Shown here: positions 8,196 through 16,338 of the stretch, in pieces
Position numbering within the stretch: the first letter of the stretch is position 1
Layout of the letters: each line of letters begins with the position of its first letter
NCBI GenBank assembly: GCA_036703275.1
Contig: DATNPK010000089.1
Span: 226,057-290,056 of the forward strand
DNA length: 64,000 bases
Source of the DNA: Coleofasciculaceae cyanobacterium
GTDB taxonomy: Bacteria > Cyanobacteriota > Cyanobacteriia > Cyanobacteriales > Xenococcaceae
Direction: 5' to 3'
Program-made: the position numbers and the translations under genes
Notes under the pieces: generated by a model
Seen by the model: only the letters and a program-made list of their open reading frames with translations
What the model was told of the DNA's origin: nothing
Database searches by the model: none

Positions 8196-9791
8196 TTAGC
8201 TGGGAGGAAGTAAACGTCCAATAGTACGATTTTCTTCAGTAAAGCTCTGTTGAGCTACTCGCTGTATATCTTCTGGAGTAATTGTTTCTAATCTCGCTAA
8301 TTCCGCAAAAATATTGCGCCAGCTACCTGTTTTTGCTTCATATTCGGCAAGTATTTGTGCCATACCCATATTGGAATCAAGAGTACGTAATAAGCCTGCT
8401 TTTAATTGAGTTTTTACCCGTTCTAATTCCATCGGTTTAACTGGTTCAGTTTTCAGGCGTTCAATTTCTGCTCTAACGGCAGTCTCTAGTTGATCGATAC
8501 TAGTTCCAGGGGAGGTCAGGGCGTAAACTAGCATCAGGTTAGGATATTTATCTCCTGGAAAGCCGCTGAAGCCTTGGGCGGAGAGAGCCACCTGTTTTTC
8601 TTCCACTAAAGATTGATAAAGACGAGACGTTCTACCACTGCTAAGCAGTTCAGAAATGACTTCATATACTGGATAGTCAGGATCGCTTAGAGCAGGTATA
8701 TGGTAGCCTTCTAAATACCAGGGTTGAGAAGGAAAATTCACTGTAACTTCTCTGGTTTCAGCTTGAGGTGGTTCAACCTTAGTTACTGCTTGAGGTTGAG
8801 GTTGAGACTTAAACCTGCCAAAATAAGTTTTAGCTAGTTGCTTAACTTCTTGAGGATCGACATCTCCAGCGATCGCCATGGTTAAGTTATTTGGTGCGTA
8901 ATATGCCTGGAAAAACTGTTCGACGTTGTCGCGGGTTAGGTTGTTAATATCCTCGGTATAGCCAATTACAGGTCGTTTATAGGGATGGGTAGTGTAGGCA
9001 GTATCCAGAAACTCCTCGATCATTTTGCCAATCGGAGAATTATCGGTACGCAAGCGTCTTTCTTCCAAAATAACCTGCTTTTCTTTATAAAATTCGCGAA
9101 ATACGGGTTCTAAAAATCTCTCTGATTCCAATGACATCCATAGCTCTAATTTGTTGGCAGGAAAGCTATAGAAGTAATTAGTATAGTCGGCTGAAGTTGC
9201 TGCGTTCATACCGACTCCCCCCGCCGTATCAACAATTTCACCATATTTGTTTTGCTTGACATACCTGCTAGCAGCAGATTGAGTAGCAATAAATTCGTCG
9301 GTTAGTTGGGCAAGTTTTGCTTCGTCTCCCGACTCTTGCGCCTGTTTGATTTGGGCAAATAAAGCGTCGAGTTTATCCAAGACTTTGGCTTCAGCACGAT
9401 AGTCAGTCGTACCGATTTGTTTAGTACCTTTAAAAGCTAGATGTTCCAAAAAATGCGCTACTCCAGTTTGACCATCTGGTTCATCTACACCACCAACGTT
9501 GGCATAAGTGACAAATGAAACTAGAGGAGCTTCATGATTTTCTAGGACGATAAACTTTAAACCATTGTCGAGAGTAAACTCTGTAATCTGCGACTTTACC
9601 CGATCTAGATAAGGCTGAATTGTCGTATTGCGCTGCGTATCCTGGGGCGCTGCCAAAACAGACAAACCAGAGTAGTTCCACCATAAAATAGCGATCGCCA
9701 GCAGCATAATCCACCGCTGTTTGCTAAATATACCCAAGCAAGTTAGTTTGCTCGATCTCATTAAGTCTTCCCAATTTCTCAATTTTGTCAT
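8196..9791 (-). CDS. M16 family zinc metallopeptidase (pitrilysin/insulinase-like)
   Basis: The 531-residue product begins with a basic stretch and a membrane helix (about residues 27-48, ending LSVLAAPQ), a likely signal peptide or anchor. The inverted zinc motif HFLEH lies at residues 113-117 and the downstream acidic ligand region EKQVILEERR is present, so this is the catalytically competent member. An M16 C-terminal domain follows (about residues 290-480). An insertion of charged residues between the zinc motif and the second helix (about 135-175) is typical of cyanobacterial homologues. A second, inactive M16 partner gene often sits next to it in other genomes; none is adjacent here. The TnpB element ends 12 bases beyond its stop. 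Confidence 0.88.
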   Translation of the reverse strand: MTKLRNWEDLMRSSKLTCLGIFSKQRWIMLLAIAILWWNYSGLSVLAAPQDTQRNTTIQPYLDRVKSQITEFTLDNGLKFIVLENHEAPLVSFVTYANVGGVDEPDGQTGVAHFLEHLAFKGTKQIGTTDYRAEAKVLDKLDALFAQIKQAQESGDEAKLAQLTDEFIATQSAASRYVKQNKYGEIVDTAGGVGMNAATSADYTNYFYSFPANKLELWMSLESERFLEPVFREFYKEKQVILEERRLRTDNSPIGKMIEEFLDTAYTTHPYKRPVIGYTEDINNLTRDNVEQFFQAYYAPNNLTMAIAGDVDPQEVKQLAKTYFGRFKSQPQPQAVTKVEPPQAETREVTVNFPSQPWYLEGYHIPALSDPDYPVYEVISELLSSGRTSRLYQSLVEEKQVALSAQGFSGFPGDKYPNLMLVYALTSPGTSIDQLETAVRAEIERLKTEPVKPMELERVKTQLKAGLLRTLDSNMGMAQILAEYEAKTGSWRNIFAELARLETITPEDIQRVAQQSFTEENRTIGRLLPPS

Positions 9792-10052
9792 CCACTTATT
9801 ACTGCGGTTTTACTGCGGTTATATTTTACTCAGATTTTTAGGCTGGCTGTTGTTGAACTATTGTCTAATTACCGTCGATAATATCCTTGCCCAGGGAATT
9901 ACCCTAAATAACAATCTGTAAAGAATTGAGCTAAAAAAGAATTACACAGACCAAATACAATTATTGTGAAATACTAGACGATTAAACTAAACTTAAAGTT
10001 CTCAAGTTTTCAACTCCACTCTAACTTTTAATCAATTACAACCACTATTACT

Positions 10053-10694
10053 ATGCAAATATTTTCTCAGCAAGTCTGGAAAGAGATGCGTAAAACTCCT
10101 CAGACAGAAGAAGATACGCGCACTAAAATTTTACAGGCAGCACTGCAACTATTTGCAAAACGTGGCTATGATGGCACGACCACTAAAGATTTAGCTAAGT
10201 TAGCAGGAGTAGCTGAAGGCACTCTATTCCGCTATTTTGCCACTAAAAAAGCCATTTTAATTGAGGTAGCTACTGCGGGATGGGTTGATATTCTCACTGA
10301 TTTGTTGACTGAACTTAGCGAAATGGGCAGCTATAAAGCAGTATCTCAAGTGATGCGGCGAAGAATGCTTAATATGCGCCAAAATAAAGATTTAATGCGC
10401 GTTTGCTTCATTGAAGCTCAATATCATCCAGAACTAAAGGAAAGCATTCAAACCGAGGTAATCACGAAAATGACCGATGTGGCAGAAGCTTTTTTTGAAA
10501 CTGCGATGGAAAAAGGAATATACCGCAAAATCGACCCCAAAATAGTAGCTAAAGTATTTTTGGGTATCTTTGCGATCGCTGGTTTTTCAGAGCAAACCAT
10601 TATCGATCCTGATGCCTCACCTCAAGCTATGCAGGAAATGGCAGAGGGGATTTCTGATATTTTCCTTCGAGGAGTTTTGAACAATGAACCGTAA
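10053..10694 (+). CDS. TetR/AcrR family transcriptional regulator
   Basis: A 213-residue protein with an N-terminal DNA-binding helix-turn-helix: the segments ILQAALQLFAKRGYDGTT and AGVAEGTLFRYFATKKAIL are the standard TetR signature. The C-terminal ligand-binding part is all-helical and shows no identifiable ligand. An alternative start at 10086 (MRKTPQ...) has a better-placed purine-rich site (GGAAAG) and may be the real one. It precedes, by 85 bases and on the same strand, a large membrane protein of unknown role, which could be its regulatory target; that link is inference. Confidence 0.85.
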   Translation: MQIFSQQVWKEMRKTPQTEEDTRTKILQAALQLFAKRGYDGTTTKDLAKLAGVAEGTLFRYFATKKAILIEVATAGWVDILTDLLTELSEMGSYKAVSQVMRRRMLNMRQNKDLMRVCFIEAQYHPELKESIQTEVITKMTDVAEAFFETAMEKGIYRKIDPKIVAKVFLGIFAIAGFSEQTIIDPDASPQAMQEMAEGISDIFLRGVLNNEP

Positions 10695-10779
10695 GCAGTG
10701 ATCCAAATAAAATAGCTAATAGCTAATAGCTTTCAACAGTCTAAGTTATAGCTTAATACGATAAATCAACAACGTCCGC

Positions 10780-12282
10780 ATGACTATTTTTACCAGAGCG
10801 AGAGTTCCGAGAAAAGTTAGAAGATATCGACCTAATCTTTGGCTAGAAAGATTGATGGCTTTAATAGCTGTAATCAACCTGACGATTGTTGCTTTCGATC
10901 TTAGCTATATTCCTCTGAGGGATTTCTGGCTAACTGGTGAAGTTACGCTAGGGGGAATTAATACTGCATACATCAAGTTTGCAGGTATTGAGTTAGATTT
11001 ATTGACTCAAGATATGTCTGAGTTTATTACTCAATACGATGTGGTCAAAGGAATAATTCCGAATCGGGATACGGAAGAGTATTTGGATAAGGTAGAACAG
11101 CTAAGACAGGAATTGACAATTAATCGGGTTGATTCACCTGGAGCAAATGCTCTTTTAGGAGATTTACGCCGTCGCAGTCTCGAAATAATTCAGACTAATG
11201 CTTTTTCAGAAGCTAACAAAACTGGTAACTTAGAAAGAATTAAAAGCAAAATGCGATCGCATCTTTTTAACAGAGATAACTCAGCGAAGTCGGCATTTTG
11301 GCAGTTTTGGACTCCAGCCAACTTTGAGGGGAAGGTGACTCAAGAATTAGCGTTTTTTGACACTGAGATTCAACCCCTGATCGAGACTAATTACTATCGT
11401 GTCATTGGTGAGAATGGAGGTTATGTAGACTATTTCGGCTTGATTGACTTTCCTTTTGGCGTACTGTTTGCTCTAGAATTTTTAGCACGAAGTTGGTTTA
11501 TTAGTCGGCGGCGGGTAGGAGTAAGCTGGTTAGACGCTATGTTCTGGCGTTGGTATGATATTTTTTTCCTGCTTCCTTTCTGGCGATGGCTGAGGGTTAT
11601 ACCTGTAACGGTTCGTCTGACTCAAGCGCAAATTATCAATTTGATGTCAATTCAAAAGCAGATTAGTCAAGGGTTGGTAGCAGGAATTGCCGAAGATGTG
11701 ACTGAAGTTGTAATTATTCGACTGATTAACCAGATGCAGGCTTCAATCCGCAATGGTGACGTGAGCCGATTGCTTTCACAACAAACTATTAATTCCTATA
11801 TTGATATTAATGACACTAACGAAATTGCGGAAATAGTCAGAATTTTTGCTAAAGTACTGGCAGATCGAGTCTTACCCGCAATTCAACCAGAAGCCGAAAC
11901 TTTGCTGCAATACAGTATAGACAAAGCCTTGAAGCAAAGCCAGGCCTATCAAGGAATTAAACTTTTCCCTGGTGGCGAGCGCACTATCACGACACTTAGT
12001 CATCAGCTAGTATCTCAAAGCTATAGTGCTTTTAGCGCCACTCTTCAGGCAGCTCTAGCAGAGGATGAGCAGTTTGATCGCTTATTAGAGAGTTTAATTA
12101 GCAATGTTGGCAAGACGGTTTCTAGCGAACTACAAGCACAGCAAAGCATGAACAAAATAGAGCTGTTATTAATCGATCTACTAGAGGAGATCAAAATTAA
12201 TTACGTTGAACGCTTGTCTCAAGAAGATATTGAAGACATCCTCGAACAAACTCGTACCTTACGCAATCTAGCTCATAAGTAA
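10780..12282 (+). CDS. Conserved cyanobacterial membrane protein of unknown function
   Basis: No named family recognised. The 500-residue product has one membrane helix near residues 25-45, a soluble helical part (about 60-215), then two hydrophobic segments (about 222-240 and 255-280). The second contains RWYDIFFLLPFWRWLRVIP, an Asp plus regularly spaced Trp/Arg pattern reminiscent of the S3-S4 part of ion-channel voltage sensors, although no pore segment follows. The C-terminal 210 residues are helical and soluble, with repeated Gln/Glu-rich stretches that could form coiled coils. Located just after a TetR gene on the same strand. Confidence 0.6.
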   Translation: MTIFTRARVPRKVRRYRPNLWLERLMALIAVINLTIVAFDLSYIPLRDFWLTGEVTLGGINTAYIKFAGIELDLLTQDMSEFITQYDVVKGIIPNRDTEEYLDKVEQLRQELTINRVDSPGANALLGDLRRRSLEIIQTNAFSEANKTGNLERIKSKMRSHLFNRDNSAKSAFWQFWTPANFEGKVTQELAFFDTEIQPLIETNYYRVIGENGGYVDYFGLIDFPFGVLFALEFLARSWFISRRRVGVSWLDAMFWRWYDIFFLLPFWRWLRVIPVTVRLTQAQIINLMSIQKQISQGLVAGIAEDVTEVVIIRLINQMQASIRNGDVSRLLSQQTINSYIDINDTNEIAEIVRIFAKVLADRVLPAIQPEAETLLQYSIDKALKQSQAYQGIKLFPGGERTITTLSHQLVSQSYSAFSATLQAALAEDEQFDRLLESLISNVGKTVSSELQAQQSMNKIELLLIDLLEEIKINYVERLSQEDIEDILEQTRTLRNLAHK

Positions 12283-12320
12283 TGATGCTAATCTTATTCA
12301 ACCTTGGGATCCGCGCATGA

Positions 12321-13550
12321 CTAGTTAACTGAGTAATCAATAATCCTCTGTGTATGTTTTTGAGCCAAAGTTAGTAATTCAGTTGACTCGAGTGGCTGAT
12401 TAATAAAATCTGACACTCCAGCCATTTTGCCTCGGACAAGATCGATCATGTTTTCTCCTTTACGAGAGATAACGAGCGGAATATTTTTAAAATCTGGCAT
12501 TTTTTTGATTTGAGCGCAGAGTTCATAACCATTAGCATCAGGCATTACTGCATTTAAAAAGATTAAGCTGGGCTTATTTTCTAGTAATACCATCAAAGTT
12601 TTAACCGCATCGTTAACAAGAATAATACGATAGCCTACAGGATTCAAAATTTGAGCAGCTTGTTGGCAGGTATGAGGATTATCATCAACATAGATAATTA
12701 AAGGTAGCTCTAGTTCTTGAATATATTCTCTGGGCTGGTTATGATTCTGGTTGTAATATTTACCGTCAGCAGGGGCGAAATATAGATTAGTCAACTGTCG
12801 ATCTCCAACTTGCTGCATCGCGATCGCCTTACTTTTAAGATGAGGAGCAAAAGAGCGAGCAATTTCTAAAATATCTTTTGGGGATGCGATCGCTAAATCT
12901 CTGATCGTTTTTTCACCATTAATATAAATAAATAACTTTTGATAAGCTTGTACAGCTACAGCTTGCTTTAGTTTGTTGATATTTTTGATTACAGGAGCAA
13001 AATTGGGCGTACAATCGAGACTTAATGCTTTCCAATCGATAATACGAGATTTGAGACGCTCAATAGTTTTCTTATAATCAATTTGAATAACTGGCTGCAT
13101 GAATAAAGAGCTTCTTAAAATAGCTCCCATGCTGTTTGCTTGGGTTTCAAAAATTGTTTTAACTTGATTAATTTGATTACCAGCTATCAAACAATCAAAT
13201 AAAACTTCTTGAACTATTGCTTGAATTACTTGTTGAGCTTGAATGATGGTAATCTGCACTCGTTTGAATAAAACAGCAATTAGCAAATATTCCCATAATT
13301 CGGAAATTTGTTGTTCTCTTAACCTAATGTCTTGGCAATTAATCTCAGGACAAATTTGATTCGTTAAACGGTACAATCTTCTGAAACGATGCATACTGCT
13401 GCTTGCCCAAATCAAATAACCTTTTTTAAAATAAAAACTCCAGCTATCATTCTGAGCAGTTGTCACGTAAATTTTACAGCTTTGTTTCAAATCGACGGCA
13501 TTCTGGAATTGTAATTTAATTTTTTTAATTTGGTCATTGTTAGCTTTCAT
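12321..13550 (-). CDS. PatA-type response regulator (PATAN domain plus receiver) with degenerate receiver
   Basis: The 409-residue product has an N-terminal PATAN/DUF4388-like region (about residues 5-250, including the YFKKGYLIWASSSMHRFRR segment) and a C-terminal receiver (about 280-400), the architecture of PatA/PixG-type regulators that act in heterocyst patterning, phototaxis and pilus control in other cyanobacteria. The receiver looks unphosphorylatable: where the acceptor Asp is expected the text reads FLNAVMPDANGYE (Asn), and the conserved Lys is replaced in DFINQPLES (Gln). The first acidic pair (YVDDN) is kept. No pil/pix or che genes surround it. It is divergent from a DUF554 gene. 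Confidence 0.78.
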   Translation of the reverse strand: MKANNDQIKKIKLQFQNAVDLKQSCKIYVTTAQNDSWSFYFKKGYLIWASSSMHRFRRLYRLTNQICPEINCQDIRLREQQISELWEYLLIAVLFKRVQITIIQAQQVIQAIVQEVLFDCLIAGNQINQVKTIFETQANSMGAILRSSLFMQPVIQIDYKKTIERLKSRIIDWKALSLDCTPNFAPVIKNINKLKQAVAVQAYQKLFIYINGEKTIRDLAIASPKDILEIARSFAPHLKSKAIAMQQVGDRQLTNLYFAPADGKYYNQNHNQPREYIQELELPLIIYVDDNPHTCQQAAQILNPVGYRIILVNDAVKTLMVLLENKPSLIFLNAVMPDANGYELCAQIKKMPDFKNIPLVISRKGENMIDLVRGKMAGVSDFINQPLESTELLTLAQKHTQRIIDYSVN

Positions 13551-13697
13551 GTTTTGGCGCAGCAGTAAATTAGGCTAGTTAAAATCTCGAACTTTTTGAT
13601 TCGATCCTCACAAGAGAAAAAATTGCTGCAAGCAGTATAATTACTATGCTTTTCGTAAAAACATATCGTTATTGTTAAAATTTTTGCTGTATATTCA

Positions 13698-14447
13698 ATG
13701 GTGGATTTAGACTTTTGGGATAAAACTAGTGGTACTTGGATTAATGTTTTTACGGTTATTTTAGGAACAAGCATAGGTTTACTGCTCAAAGATCGTCTCT
13801 CCCCAAAAATACAAACTATTATTACTCAAGGGATTGGCTTGCTCACCTTGTGGATCGGCTTGAGCATGGCAAACAGTATGGGACAAGTCCAAGCAGGGGG
13901 AATTGACGGCGCAGTTTTGGGACTATTAGCAATAGTGTTCGGGGGAGTAACAGGAGAGTGGTTACAGATTGAGTTAAAGTTGACGATAATAGGCGATTGG
14001 CTCAAGCAAAAGTTTAAAGGTAAAGGTTTATTTACCGAGGGGTTTGTTGCCAGCAGCTTGTTGTTTTGTGTTGGTCCAATGACTTTAATTGGTAGCTTTA
14101 ATAACGGGGTGAACGGAGATAATACTTTGCTAACTTTGAAAGCAACTATGGATGGTGTAATTTCTATTGCTTTGGCTAATATTTATGGTATTGGAGTTGG
14201 GTTTTCGACTCTAGTTATTTTAATTTACCAAGGAGGACTATCATTGATCGTTGGTTTAATTGCTAACACTGTTCCTCAAGCCGATAATAATCCTTATCTT
14301 TTAATTATTACTGGTATTGGAGGACTAATGATTATGGCAATTGGCTGTAATTTATTAGAAATAGCTAAGATACGAGTTGCTTCTTTTCTGCCTGCGATCG
14401 CTTTTGCCCCTTTAATTTATTGGTCTGCTAGTTATTTGAACAACTAA
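13698..14447 (+). CDS. DUF554 family membrane protein (YqgA-like)
   Basis: A 249-residue polytopic protein with six to seven hydrophobic segments. The opening NVFTVILGTSIGLLLKDRL, the central FVASSLLFCVGPMTLIGS and the GDNTLLTLKATMDG motif are diagnostic of DUF554. Function is unknown; it is thought to be a transporter-like membrane protein. The start at 13698 precedes the first helix directly. A stem-loop that could act as a terminator lies about 150 bases downstream (14597-14627). Confidence 0.85.
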   Translation: MVDLDFWDKTSGTWINVFTVILGTSIGLLLKDRLSPKIQTIITQGIGLLTLWIGLSMANSMGQVQAGGIDGAVLGLLAIVFGGVTGEWLQIELKLTIIGDWLKQKFKGKGLFTEGFVASSLLFCVGPMTLIGSFNNGVNGDNTLLTLKATMDGVISIALANIYGIGVGFSTLVILIYQGGLSLIVGLIANTVPQADNNPYLLIITGIGGLMIMAIGCNLLEIAKIRVASFLPAIAFAPLIYWSASYLNN

Positions 14448-14460
14448 ATTTTACCGTGTG

Positions 14461-14632
14461 TGTTCAAGATCACTGCATCATCTATTTAACTGAAGGTATG
14501 ATTTAAAACATAAATACGATTATAAATACCGCCAGCTAAATGTTTGATAAAATTGCTGGCAAATAAAATTACTTTTAATTACCTGATATATATTTTAAAA
14601 AGGATGCTCGCGATGAACATCCTTTTTATTTG
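14461..14632 (+). ncRNA. Candidate small RNA or long 3' UTR with terminator
   Basis: The stretch has no ORF but two stem-loops: GCCAGC (14531-14536) with GCTGGC (14555-14560), and a terminator-like AAAAAGGATG/CATCCTTTTT pair (14597-14606, 14618-14627) ending in T. The arrangement fits either a small RNA or the structured 3' UTR of the DUF554 gene. No known cyanobacterial small-RNA motif was recognised. Confidence 0.3.
14597..14632 (+). terminator. Rho-independent terminator
   Basis: Ten-base-pair stem AAAAAGGATG/CATCCTTTTT with an 11-nt loop; the 3' arm itself supplies the T-run. It is the first terminator after the DUF554 gene. Confidence 0.65.
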
Positions 14633-14800
14633 GTAAATTATTATGCCATAAATTAAGGCGATCGCTTTTGGGCAGATGTTAAAAGTGCTACCAGCCGAAT
14701 ATTTAGGCAATGTGTCAAATGCTAGCTATCAATTTAACTCCTCGCTAAATTCATTTTGGATAGTTAAAATATCTTCACTAAATCCTCGACTGATATATTA

Positions 14801-14817
14801 GACCTCTTGCATGAATC
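14801..14817. repeat. Terminal inverted repeat of a decayed IS
   Basis: GACCTCTTGCATGAATC directly follows, on the minus strand, the stop codon (14816-14818) of the transposase remnant. This looks like the surviving outer end of an IS5-type element; the other end was not found. Confidence 0.5.
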
Positions 14818-14857
14818 AGGCGATCTCCAAACTTAATCCACAATTATATAAATCAGC

Positions 14858-14988
14858 CGGTGCATGATTCACTAAAGTACTAGCCCGTGCATGATACACC
14901 TTCGGATAAGCGGAGCAAATGTGACCGAAGGGCGGAGTGCGGTTTATCCGTGAATCCGCGATTGGCTTTAGTATAAGCGGAGCGTCAC
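14858..14988. repeat. Mosaic palindromic element inserted in the transposase remnant
   Basis: The block separates codons that read ...NLI and ADLYN in the transposase. It carries the GCCCGTGCATGAT module (14883-14895) and, at 14923-14956, 34 bases identical to 24535-24568. Ends share CTTTAGTA/TACTAGC-type inverted pieces. It is the second clear case of this family splitting a gene. Confidence 0.75.
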
Positions 14989-15009
14989 AATAAGATTAAA
15001 ACGTAACCC

Positions 15010-15057
15010 AACAAGTCGATTCTGTATGCCGAAATAAATTCGGCACATCTAGACTTC
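15010..15057. repeat. 48-bp palindromic insertion
   Basis: The insert begins and ends with an AAGTC/GACTT pair and has a perfect inner GCCGAA-TTCGGC stem (15028-15033, 15039-15044). It lies between codons F and G of the conserved transposase motif RRRF-GLRFNLI and is a multiple of three in length but contains a stop. Confidence 0.6.
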
Positions 15058-15140
15058 AAATCGGCGACGGCGATTACGATACGGCTGAGCTAAAATCCGA
15101 AAAATCTTTAAGGAACGAATAACGTGTTCTATCCACTGTA

Positions 15141-15395
15141 ATAACTGCATGGACAGGATAATTGCTTCTTCAAACACTGCACAGAGTAAATAGAAGTTTT
15201 TATGACCCATTGCCTTGAAAGTGGCATATTCTGCCATGCGATCGTTAACATTGGCTATTAACCTTTGGCAGATCAAAAGCAGATTTGGGTGGATCAAAAG
15301 CGATCGCCGTCATCGAGGTTTTTTCTTTAGTTTGTGGATTGCGCCAATCAAAAGAACCAATATATAGCAGGTTTAGCAGACTCTACTCCTGGTAC
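15141..15395 (-). pseudogene. devC fragment (ABC exporter permease) with internal deletion
   Basis: Two pieces of a DevC-type permease are fused. The upstream piece (about 15395-15262) reads LLNLLYIGSFDWRNPQTKE followed by AIAFDPPKSAFDLPKVN, matching the extracytoplasmic domain of DevC. The second piece, in another frame, reads NVNDRMAEYATFKAMGHKN and EEAIILS, matching the start of the C-terminal FtsX-like membrane part. The intervening few hundred codons are missing, as are the N-terminus and the final helices. DevC is the permease of the DevBCA exporter, which works with TolC in heterocyst glycolipid export and has homologues in non-heterocystous species. Only a remnant remains. Confidence 0.65.
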
Positions 15396-15487
15396 AATCG
15401 TGGGCGCGCAAAAGTATATTGAGCGAATCCTAGCGAAGTGAGAATCCGCCGATTTATACCACAAGGGTACAATATCGGAGAGAGTCG

Positions 15488-16204
15488 TCAAACGTTATCA
15501 TCTTCAAACTTGTAGCCAACACCGACGACAGTTTTAATAAATGTAGGATTAGCTGAATCTGGCTCTATTTTCTTGCGGAGTCTTCTAATGTGCGTATCGA
15601 CTACTCGTTCATCGCCAAAAAAGTCATTACCCCAAAGTTTATCGATTAGCTGGGTACGACTCCAAACCCGCCCAGGATAACTAAGAAAGGTAGAAAGAAG
15701 ATTAAATTCGAGGGTAGTAAGATCTAATTCTTCAGGAGTTTGGAAGTCTAGCTGTCTGGTTGCTATATGTTGCTCTAAATCCACGGAAAAATGTTTAGTA
15801 CGATAGATTTGAGAGTTGTCTTCCTGTACACCATGACGCAGGCTGCGTCGCAATAGGGCGCGAACTCTAGCAACTAATTCTCTGGGGCTAAAGGGTTTTA
15901 CTAAATAATCATCTGCCCCTGTAGAGAGTCCAATTACTCGATCTATTTCTTCACCTCTGGCGGTAAGCATCAAGATATAAGGATCTTTGTTATAAGGTTG
16001 CTGACGAATACGCGTACAAACCTCAAGTCCATCCAAACCAGGAAGCATTAAATCGAGAATAACTACATCTGGTTGTTGCTGTTTAAAGATATCTAATGCT
16101 GTTAATCCATCATTGGCAACGCGACACAAAAAGCACTCTTTGGTTAAAGTTTGTTCGATTAATTGAGCGATTTCTTGTTCGTCTTCAACAATAAGAATTT
16201 TCAT
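15488..16204 (-). CDS. OmpR/PhoB family response regulator
   Basis: A 238-residue two-domain regulator. The receiver (residues 1-115) has the acidic pair (VEDE), the phosphoacceptor Asp in VVILDLMLPGLDG, the Thr in LMLTARG and the Lys in YLVKPFSP, so it looks fully functional. The winged-helix effector (about 135-235) ends with VVDTHIRRLRKKIEPD and TVVGVGYKFE, the standard PhoB signature. No histidine kinase is adjacent, so the partner and stimulus are unknown. It is not clearly RpaA or RpaB. The gene follows, on the same strand, an O-antigen ligase gene after a 134-base gap. Confidence 0.88.
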   Translation of the reverse strand: MKILIVEDEQEIAQLIEQTLTKECFLCRVANDGLTALDIFKQQQPDVVILDLMLPGLDGLEVCTRIRQQPYNKDPYILMLTARGEEIDRVIGLSTGADDYLVKPFSPRELVARVRALLRRSLRHGVQEDNSQIYRTKHFSVDLEQHIATRQLDFQTPEELDLTTLEFNLLSTFLSYPGRVWSRTQLIDKLWGNDFFGDERVVDTHIRRLRKKIEPDSANPTFIKTVVGVGYKFEDDNV

Positions 16205-16338
16205 TTGATATCACAATAAATGATTTTAGATGTTGCTTTACTGGAGTATAAGTTGTCTCATCATTTGCTTGCATGATGTCAGCTAAAAAAAAACTGAAAG
16301 CTAAAATAATTAGGTTTTAATCTTAATAATATAATTAA

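Larger units (their letters stand above)
14816..15140 (-). pseudogene. IS5-type transposase C-terminal remnant with two palindromic insertions
   Basis: Read on the minus strand, IEHVIRSLKIFRIL and YRNRRRRF (about 15135-15058) are the characteristic end of IS5-type DDE transposases. After F the text is interrupted by a 48-bp palindrome (15010-15057) with an in-frame TAG, then resumes in the same frame as GLRFNLI (15009-14989). A 131-bp mosaic repeat (14858-14988) follows, after which ADLYNCGLSLEIA and a stop (14816-14818) complete the protein, immediately before the terminal repeat. Removing both insertions gives a sensible transposase tail. The upstream edge joins a devC fragment near 15140. 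Only the tail of the gene survives, so it is inactive. Confidence 0.72.

Noticed and set aside
10712..10735. AATAGCT heptamer repeated three times
   Set aside because: Short tandem heptamers are common in cyanobacterial intergenic DNA, and three copies carry little weight.
15049..15297. 82-codon frame on the minus strand as a real gene
   Set aside because: It is a chimera of devC and transposase fragments; called as two pseudogene remnants instead.
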